Position numbers and translations under genes: made by a program. From assembly GCA_017551215.1 (NCBI GenBank), contig JAFZMA010000193.1, positions 1-19,326 on the forward strand: a stretch of 19,326 nucleotides of DNA, given 5' to 3'. The DNA comes from Bacteroidales bacterium. Its GTDB lineage: Bacteria > Bacteroidota > Bacteroidia > Bacteroidales > UBA932. A model generated the notes under the pieces. That model did not search any database and had not been told where the DNA came from. It was given only the letters and a program-made list of their open reading frames with translations. Positions 14,468 to 19,326 of this stretch are shown one piece after another (the first letter of the stretch is position 1; the number at the start of each line of letters is the position of its first letter).

Positions 14468-14475
14468 CAAAGATA
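14468..14475 (-). promoter_or_regulatory. -7 promoter element for the M64 peptidase gene
   Basis: The minus strand reads TATCTTTG, a full match to TAnnTTTG. The predicted transcription start near 14462 leaves a leader of about 30 bases to the ATG at 14429 and almost none to the ATG at 14459. No clear -33 TTTG lies at the right distance, so readthrough from the acyl-CoA synthetase gene is also possible. Confidence 0.45.
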
Positions 14476-14485
14476 ACAGAAAAAC

Positions 14486-16234
14486 TTATTCTATCTTAAC
14501 CCCTTGTTCAGAGAGCATTTTGAGGCCTATATCCTTGAGTTTGAACTTCTGAATCTTGCCGCTGCCAGTAAGAGGATACTCATCTACAAAGAGTACGTAC
14601 TTAGGAATTTTGAAACGGGAAATCTTGCCAAAACAGAAGTCCTTTACAATCTCTTCCGTAAGATGCGCATCCGGCTTCTGTATAATATATGCGGCAACAG
14701 CCTCTCCGTATTTTTTTGACGGAATACCCGCTACCTGAACATCCTGAACACCGGGCAGATGATACAGGAATTCCTCAATCTCCCGCGGATAAATATTTTC
14801 TCCTCCGCGAATAATCATGTCCTTGATTCTGCCCGTGACCTTGAAATTTCCGTCCTCATCCAAAATACCAAGATCTCCGGAGTGAAGCCAGCCGTCTTTG
14901 TCTATTGCCTCCGCAGTTGCCTCTGGATTGTTGTAGTATCCGACCATATTGTTGTAGCCGCGGTTGCAGAACTCTCCCACTTCTCCAACCTTGCAAAAAC
15001 GTCCTGTTCCCGGCTCAATGATTTTAACTTCCGTATGCTCAAACTCGTAACCGACTGTTGTGCAACGCTCTTCAAAGGTCTGCTCATATCTGGTATGCGT
15101 CATTCCGGGAGACGCTTCCGTAAGCCCATACACGCTTGTAACCCTCATGTACATCTTCTCCTCCACCTCCCTCATAAGCTCTATCGGACAGAGGGCACCC
15201 GCCATGATTCCCACCCTCAGACTCCTGAGGTTGAACATCTTGAACATCGGGTGAGTGAGCATGGCGATATACATTGTTGGCACACCGTAAACGGAAGTGC
15301 ATTTCTCCCTGTGGATAGAAGCCAGAACAACCAGAGGATCAAACCGCTCCACCATAACCTGGGTGCATCCGTGCGTTATCACGTTCATAGTGGCCAGCAC
15401 AATGCCAAAGCAATGGAAGAGAGGAACGCAGCAGCAAAGCTTGTCATCAGAAGAGAAAAGCATGTGCTCTCCTGTGAGAAAACCGTTATTGGTTATATTG
15501 TAATGGCTGAGCATCACCCCTTTAGGAAAACCCGTGGTCCCCGATGTGTACTGCATGTTTACCACATCGTGACAATTTGTAAGGCTCTTGAGCCGCTCAA
15601 GTTCCTTATCGTCTGTATTTTCTCCAAGAATCAGAAGCTCCTGAGTGTTGTACATCCCGCGGTACTTCTCCTGGCCAATGAAAACCACATTCTTGAGATA
15701 TGGGAAACGGCTACTCTCCAGTTTGCCTCTCTCGCATTCCCTAAGCTCAGGCAGCATCTTGTAGGTCATTCCGAGGAAATCCGTATCCCTGTCGCGGTCT
15801 ATAATGCACAGAGTCTGAAGGTCTGCGTCTTTGCAAAGATACTCCAGCTCATTTTGCTGATAATTCGTGTTAACGGTAACGCACACTGCCCCTATCTTGG
15901 CACAGGCATACATAACTGTCAGCCAGTCAGGGACATTTGTCGCCCAAATACCGACGTGGGTTCCGCGGGTCACACCTATTCCTATAAATCCTTTCGCCAA
16001 AGTGTCCACACGATGATTCAGTTGGGAGTAAGTGAATCTCAGGTCACGGTCTGAATAGACCAACGCCTCTCTGTCCGGACATTCGAAGGCCCATTTTTCA
16101 AGCCATTGGCCAATTGTCCTGTCAGAAAGCGGAAGTTCACGGTTTTTTCTTCTGAGTCTTTTCTGGATATCAGCCAGAATATCAGAGACCCTTCTGGAAG
16201 CGGAACTGCGAAACTTCTTTTTAGAATCTGCCAT
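14486..16234 (-). CDS. AMP-forming fatty acyl-CoA synthetase
   Basis: A 582-residue ANL-superfamily ligase that activates a carboxylic acid with ATP to acyl-AMP and then acyl-CoA. The phosphate loop is YTSGTTGFPKGVMLSH near residues 228-243. Motif VYGLTEASPGMT follows, then GWLHSGDLGILDEDG and GRIKDMIIRGGENIYPREIE of the hinge region, and the catalytic C-terminal lysine is in PLTGSGKIQKFKLK near 556. The overall pattern resembles medium- or long-chain acyl-CoA synthetases (FadD-like, or AcsM-like) more than acetate or aryl ligases; the chain length is not readable from sequence. A basic N-terminal extension of about 35 residues precedes the domain. It lies 16 bases downstream of the XRE-cupin regulator, an arrangement I recall in other Bacteroidales, which suggests the regulator responds to its substrate or product. 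Confidence 0.9.
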   Translation of the reverse strand: MADSKKKFRSSASRRVSDILADIQKRLRRKNRELPLSDRTIGQWLEKWAFECPDREALVYSDRDLRFTYSQLNHRVDTLAKGFIGIGVTRGTHVGIWATNVPDWLTVMYACAKIGAVCVTVNTNYQQNELEYLCKDADLQTLCIIDRDRDTDFLGMTYKMLPELRECERGKLESSRFPYLKNVVFIGQEKYRGMYNTQELLILGENTDDKELERLKSLTNCHDVVNMQYTSGTTGFPKGVMLSHYNITNNGFLTGEHMLFSSDDKLCCCVPLFHCFGIVLATMNVITHGCTQVMVERFDPLVVLASIHREKCTSVYGVPTMYIAMLTHPMFKMFNLRSLRVGIMAGALCPIELMREVEEKMYMRVTSVYGLTEASPGMTHTRYEQTFEERCTTVGYEFEHTEVKIIEPGTGRFCKVGEVGEFCNRGYNNMVGYYNNPEATAEAIDKDGWLHSGDLGILDEDGNFKVTGRIKDMIIRGGENIYPREIEEFLYHLPGVQDVQVAGIPSKKYGEAVAAYIIQKPDAHLTEEIVKDFCFGKISRFKIPKYVLFVDEYPLTGSGKIQKFKLKDIGLKMLSEQGVKIE

Positions 16235-16250
16235 AGATAATCAAAGATTA

Positions 16251-16826
16251 TTAAGCTGGGAAATAAGTTACTGCAAGTATCTTGCAAGGTTTCTTCTTGA
16301 GAGCCGAAGCAAGATGATGAGGAACTATTGAATCGTAATAAATGCTCTGTCCTGGCTTGAGGACATAAACCTGCTTTCCGTATCCCACTTCAAGTTTGCC
16401 ATCGAGCACAAGCAAGAACTCCTCCCCCTCATGAGAGGCATAATATTTCTTTCCCCCAGCTGGGTCCAATACAACTACAGTAGCATCCATCTGCCTGTTT
16501 TTCTTCTGCGATGAAAGAGAAAAGAAGTGCATGTGGTCCCTTCCTGCACTACGTCCGCGGATGCCGTTCACCCTTCTCCTCGACTTGAGAGAAGAAACAA
16601 CCGGAGACAGGTCTTCCTCCCCGTCCAGAAAAGTTCCTGTTCTGATTCCTAATACTTTTGAAATCTTAGACACATTGCCAAGATTCGGTGTATCATCATC
16701 ATTTTCAATCTCTTTCAGATAAGATTTGCTTAATCCTGTTTCTTTCTTGATATCCTCAACCGTCATTTTCTTGGCTTCACGGGCCGATTTTATACGGTTA
16801 CCTATCTTTGTATCAACCCTGTTCAT
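16251..16826 (-). CDS. XRE-family regulator with C-terminal cupin domain
   Basis: A 191-residue transcription factor. An HTH_3 domain occupies about residues 8-65 (IKSAREAKKMTVEDIKKETG and LSKSYLKEIENDDDTPNLGN). A basic linker (LKSRRRVNGIRGRSAGRDH) leads to a small cupin at about 110-190, with GGKKYYASHEGEEFLLVLDG (cupin motif 1, with H and E) and VYVLKPGQSIYYDSIVPHHL (motif 2). Such XRE-cupins are one-component sensors whose cupin binds a small molecule. Its place 16 bases before the acyl-CoA synthetase points to control of fatty or carboxylic acid activation, and probably of itself. The ligand is unknown. Confidence 0.88.
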   Translation of the reverse strand: MNRVDTKIGNRIKSAREAKKMTVEDIKKETGLSKSYLKEIENDDDTPNLGNVSKISKVLGIRTGTFLDGEEDLSPVVSSLKSRRRVNGIRGRSAGRDHMHFFSLSSQKKNRQMDATVVVLDPAGGKKYYASHEGEEFLLVLDGKLEVGYGKQVYVLKPGQSIYYDSIVPHHLASALKKKPCKILAVTYFPA

Positions 16827-16850
16827 TGTACTTTACTTAAAAAAACGAAG

Positions 16851-16885
16851 CAATTTTAGTAAAAATTCCCCTAACAATAGACAAA
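16851..16885 (-). promoter_or_regulatory. Probable promoter of the XRE-cupin / acyl-CoA synthetase operon
   Basis: The minus strand has TTTG at 16885-16882 and TAAAATTG at 16858-16851, 23 bases apart. The -7 half has one mismatch and the spacing is at the long end of what is reported for this phylum. The start codon at 16826 would be about 20 bases from the transcription start. Confidence 0.4.
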
Positions 16886-16903
16886 CAACATACCAAATGA
16901 GCG

Positions 16904-16934
16904 TAAAACACTTGTTTTATCAAATAACAATTTG
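16904..16934. promoter_or_regulatory. Two adjacent small palindromes in the XRE/LysR divergent gap
   Basis: TAAAAC-ACTT-GTTTTA (16904-16919) is a perfect 6-bp inverted repeat with a T-N-A shape like LysR boxes. CAAAT-AACA-ATTTG (16921-16934) is a perfect 5-bp inverted repeat. Both have four-base spacers and their centres are 16 bp apart. They lie between two divergent regulator genes, a typical place for operators of either one. The rest of the 188-bp gap is AT-rich and has no gene. Confidence 0.4.
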
Positions 16935-17014
16935 GAAGCATTACAACAAATTCAAAAAATATTATATCTTAGATGTTGATTTGAAAACCACACCCAAGCA
17001 ACAAATAGCCACCT

Positions 17015-17923
17015 ATGGATTACAGACTGAAAGTATTTGTTACAGCGGCTGAGCTTCTTCACTTCAGCAAAACGGCTGAAACTCTCGGCATCTCCCAGCC
17101 TGCCGTAAGCAAGCACATCAAGGCCCTTGAAGATGAATTCAAGGTAAAGCTGTTCTCCCGTCAGGGCAACAAATATCATCTCACTTACAGCGGAAAGATT
17201 CTCCTGGAGAAGGCCCAAAAGATTCTGGCTGTTTACAAAGAGATGGAGCAGGAAGCATCCCTGCTATCCACCGCTGTAGAGGACAGTTTCTGCATTGGAA
17301 TACCGCAGGCCCTGTACTTTGGCATATTCCCGGACTTTGCTGCGGACTGGTGCCGCCTGTCCCCGCAAAGCAGCATAAGCCACAAAGTTCTGGACTTGAA
17401 TCAGATAGAAAAGGCCGTCCAGAGAAATGAGGTAAATATTGGAATAACGGCAGGAGGAAAAGAAGAGGATCTGGACTATTTCTTCACAGACACTCTGCTA
17501 ACTGTTTCTCCTGCAAGCGGAAAGGAAAACCCTCGTTACGACATCGCTGAGATAAAGCTTCTCCTTTATGAGGGAGATGTTGAAACTTCTGCAGAAATCT
17601 CAGCGATGCTTTCAAAGGCCGGAATCAGCCCTTCCTCCCTGCAGATTGCCGCCACAATGAAAGACCCTTCCTCAGCGATAAAATTCCTTATCGAATACGG
17701 AAGAGGTACCTCTTCCTCTGCACAGCCTCTGGTGGCATTCCTTTGGAAAAGCCAGGTAAACAGCCTTTTGAAGGACGGCATCCTGGAAACCGTAACTCTC
17801 GCGGAAATGGAAGCCTCACAACCTGTCAAACGGCACTATACCGTATGCAGGAATCAAGACAACACGCTTCCGACATTTGCATCATTTGCCCGCGGCTGGG
17901 CTAAAAAGAAATCGCTGATATAA
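17015..17923 (+). CDS. LysR-family transcriptional regulator
   Basis: A 302-residue LysR-type regulator of standard length. The winged HTH is at the N terminus: FVTAAELLHFSKTAETLGIS, QPAVSKHIKALEDEFKVKLF, then LTYSGKILLEKAQKILAVYK forming the linker helix. The effector domain from about 90 to 300 is diverged; strands such as CIGIPQALYFGIFPDFAADW and VNIGITAGGKEEDLDYFFTD are visible, but the ligand cannot be guessed. It is divergent from the XRE-cupin gene, which is a usual LysR target position, although both neighbours being regulators makes the target uncertain. It converges on the acetyltransferase gene with only nine bases between the stops and no clear terminator. Confidence 0.88.
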   Translation: MDYRLKVFVTAAELLHFSKTAETLGISQPAVSKHIKALEDEFKVKLFSRQGNKYHLTYSGKILLEKAQKILAVYKEMEQEASLLSTAVEDSFCIGIPQALYFGIFPDFAADWCRLSPQSSISHKVLDLNQIEKAVQRNEVNIGITAGGKEEDLDYFFTDTLLTVSPASGKENPRYDIAEIKLLLYEGDVETSAEISAMLSKAGISPSSLQIAATMKDPSSAIKFLIEYGRGTSSSAQPLVAFLWKSQVNSLLKDGILETVTLAEMEASQPVKRHYTVCRNQDNTLPTFASFARGWAKKKSLI

Positions 17924-17932
17924 GGCCGGCAC

Positions 17933-18526
17933 TTACTCCTCCAGCCTATATACCATCTTGTTATAGAGCTTATAGCGCTGACCGCTTTCCGGACATACTG
18001 CAATCTGTTCTCCGTTTTTCTCTTTCTTGAAAAAAAGGCGGCATCCCCTCTCGCTCATCCAGCCTATCTGACGGGCCGGATTCCCCACGACCAGAGCGTA
18101 TGGAAGAACATCTTTGGTGATAACTGCACCTGCCCCAATAAAAGCATACTCACCGATATTATGCCCGCAAACTATAGTGGCGTTAGCTCCGATCGTCGCC
18201 CCCTTGCCCACCATTGTCCTGCGGTAGCTGTCCTTTCGGCTTACAGCGCTCCTGGGATTCACCACATTGGTAAACACGCAGCTCGGTCCCAAGAACACAT
18301 CATCCGCGCAAATCACGCCAGTATAGACAGATACATTGTTCTGCACCTTGCAGTTAGCCCCCAGAACCACATCCGGAGAAATCACAACATTCTGTCCTAT
18401 ATTGCATTTAGGACCGACAACCGAACCTGTCATAATGTGAGAAAAATGCCAGATCCTGGTACCCTCTCCAATGGTGCAACCCTCGTCAATCACCGCAGTA
18501 GGGTGAGCAAAATATTTTTCTTCCAT
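17933..18526 (-). CDS. wbpD: WbpD-like UDP-sugar N-acetyltransferase (left-handed beta-helix)
   Basis: A 197-residue hexapeptide-repeat acetyltransferase. It matches the WbpD/WlbB type, which transfers acetyl from acetyl-CoA to UDP-2-acetamido-3-amino-2,3-dideoxyglucuronate, a step toward di-N-acetylated mannuronate for surface polysaccharide. Diagnostic segments are GTRIWHFSHI near the start, CKVQNNVSVYTGV, FTNVVNPRSAVSRKDSYRRT, GATIGANATIVCGHNIGEYA and VVGNPARQIGWMSERG, and a C-terminal CPESGQRYKL tail as in WbpD. The start is the ATG at 18526 with AGAGG upstream; a TTG at 18559 would overlap the -7 element. No other gene of that sugar pathway (wbpA, wbpB, wbpE, wbpI) is in the window, so it is either an outlier of a cluster elsewhere or acts on another 3-amino sugar nucleotide. 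Confidence 0.87.
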   Translation of the reverse strand: MEEKYFAHPTAVIDEGCTIGEGTRIWHFSHIMTGSVVGPKCNIGQNVVISPDVVLGANCKVQNNVSVYTGVICADDVFLGPSCVFTNVVNPRSAVSRKDSYRRTMVGKGATIGANATIVCGHNIGEYAFIGAGAVITKDVLPYALVVGNPARQIGWMSERGCRLFFKKEKNGEQIAVCPESGQRYKLYNKMVYRLEE

Positions 18527-18556
18527 AACCGGAACCTCTTTAAAAATACCTACATA

Positions 18557-18564
18557 CAAATATA
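18557..18564 (-). promoter_or_regulatory. -7 promoter element for the WbpD-like gene
   Basis: The minus strand reads TATATTTG, a full match to TAnnTTTG, identical to the -7 of the tRNA-Asp promoter. It sits in the 59-bp gap after the kinase gene, giving a leader of about 24 bases. A -33 TTTG at the expected distance is not seen. Confidence 0.5.
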
Positions 18565-18585
18565 ATCAATCGTTAGATAAACAGG

Positions 18586-19326
18586 CTATAATCCGCTCTG
18601 CCTTGAAAGCGCGTCGTATCTGTTCAAGTCCCGGGAATACCGGTTGCATACCCCCATCAACTCTTCTCCTGAAATTTTCTCAAACTCGGCATTATATGAC
18701 GGATATCGCTTGGACCACTCGGCAGACATCTTGTCCGACAATTCCATCGCTTTATCCACACATAAACCATATCCGTTCCTTAGTTCTGAACGATTCTCAT
18801 CCGTAATCTCGGAGTATGATTCATAAAAGGATTTGAAAATCTTTCCGAACTCCCTCCGAACCAACTCTCTATACCTGTCTGCTGGAGTCGGTTCCATAGC
18901 CTTAGGTTCACTGTAAACCGTATCGCGGAGAATTAGAGTATCTTTTACTACAAGCGTATCCACTATAGGGTTTCTCTGCTCAGGTAATATCAGAGGTTTC
19001 AAAAAGGGCATTCCAGCCAACAGCAAAACGGCAAGAATCCCAAGGATATACCACAAAGTATTATCTGGCCTGAGCGCATTCTGCATCTGCTTTATGGAAG
19101 AATACCGCATGGCTGGCTCCTCAGAAGAAGCCTTTTTAGCCACTCTCATAAACTTTCCGCTTGCCCCCATCTCTACCAAGACCTTTCCTAGGGCATAGAC
19201 ATCTGCCCTTATATCAGATTCGGAAACTGGAGAAAACTGTTCCGGAGCAGAATACTTTCTGGTTCCTCCTTTTAACTCAGAGTAACTGTGATGAGCGGAA
19301 AATCCAAAATCGATGAGTTTAACATG
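18586..19326 (-). CDS. Membrane-bound eukaryotic-type Ser/Thr protein kinase (partial, C-terminal part)
   Basis: The frame is open to the right edge, giving the last 246 residues of a larger protein; the N-terminal kinase lobe is outside. The visible part starts HVKLIDFGFSAHHSYSELKG, so the DFG metal-binding motif is intact. TRKYSAPEQFSP carries the APE motif and ADVYALGKVLVEMG is subdomain IX, followed by ASSEEPAMRYSSIKQM, the usual end of a Hanks-type domain. A single membrane segment (LWYILGILAVLLLAGMPF, about residues 91-108 of the visible part) follows. The extracytoplasmic region of about 135 residues has the repeat-like DTLVVKDTLILRDTVY and a helical region rich in charged residues, with no PASTA or other known domain. 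A TTG near 19179 is not the true start, because the kinase motifs upstream are in frame. Confidence 0.85.
   Translation of the reverse strand, partial: HVKLIDFGFSAHHSYSELKGGTRKYSAPEQFSPVSESDIRADVYALGKVLVEMGASGKFMRVAKKASSEEPAMRYSSIKQMQNALRPDNTLWYILGILAVLLLAGMPFLKPLILPEQRNPIVDTLVVKDTLILRDTVYSEPKAMEPTPADRYRELVRREFGKIFKSFYESYSEITDENRSELRNGYGLCVDKAMELSDKMSAEWSKRYPSYNAEFEKISGEELMGVCNRYSRDLNRYDALSRQSGL

Noticed and set aside
14759..16054. A 431-codon open frame on the plus strand
   Set aside because: It lies wholly antisense to the acyl-CoA synthetase, whose protein carries all family motifs. The antisense translation is His/Leu/Val-rich and has no recognisable domain.
17915..17940. Terminator between the convergent LysR and WbpD-like genes
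   Set aside because: Only the short palindrome GGCCGGC is present, without a stem-loop and T-run, so it is not supported.

Overview
The window looks like a chromosomal stretch of a Bacteroidota bacterium, most likely Bacteroidales (moderate GC). The signs are family content (BACON-domain lipoprotein with an M64 peptidase, LolA next to a FabZ-like dehydratase, FKBP lipoproteins beside a DHH phosphoesterase, a DUF3822-like gene before rsmD) and promoters of the Bacteroidota type (TTTG, about 19 bp, TAnnTTTG). Two promoters match that consensus exactly, and several others match its -7 half. The species cannot be named from the sequence.

Layout. (1) 1-5841, minus strand: an operon of a GNAT-fold protein, prfA (release factor 1), uvrA (excision repair), a FabZ/ApeP-like dehydratase and a LolA-like carrier that runs off the left edge. 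The last two may open a lipid or aryl-polyene type cluster outside the window. (2) 5878-10119, minus strand: a DHH phosphoesterase, two FKBP-type prolyl isomerase lipoproteins, mazG and a TcdA-like ThiF protein, with short gaps or overlap. (3) 10218-12101, plus strand, divergent from (2): a membrane-anchored protein of unknown function, a short DUF3822-like protein, rsmD and tRNA-Asp(GTC). A strong hairpin that can terminate in both directions follows. (4) 12148-12362: a non-coding gap holding a roughly 127-bp nested inverted-repeat element. (5) 12363-16826, minus strand: an XRE-cupin regulator, an acyl-CoA synthetase, and a secreted BACON-BACON-FnIII-M64 metallopeptidase lipoprotein. (6) 17015-17923, plus: a LysR regulator divergent from the XRE gene, with two adjacent small palindromes between them. 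(7) 17933-18526, minus: a WbpD-type sugar N-acetyltransferase. (8) 18586 to the right edge, minus: the C-terminal part of a membrane-bound eukaryotic-type Ser/Thr kinase.

Most of the window is core chromosome: translation termination, DNA repair, nucleotide sanitation, tRNA and rRNA modification. The accessory-looking parts are the structured repeat and neighbouring M64 lipoprotein, the kinase edge, the lone WbpD homologue and the dehydratase/LolA edge. I did not find a convincing new multi-gene defence or mobile system. The best leads are the nested palindrome at 12231-12357, the HExxxH zinc motif of the peptidase, the paired palindromes between the divergent regulators, and the unusual C-terminal region of the kinase.
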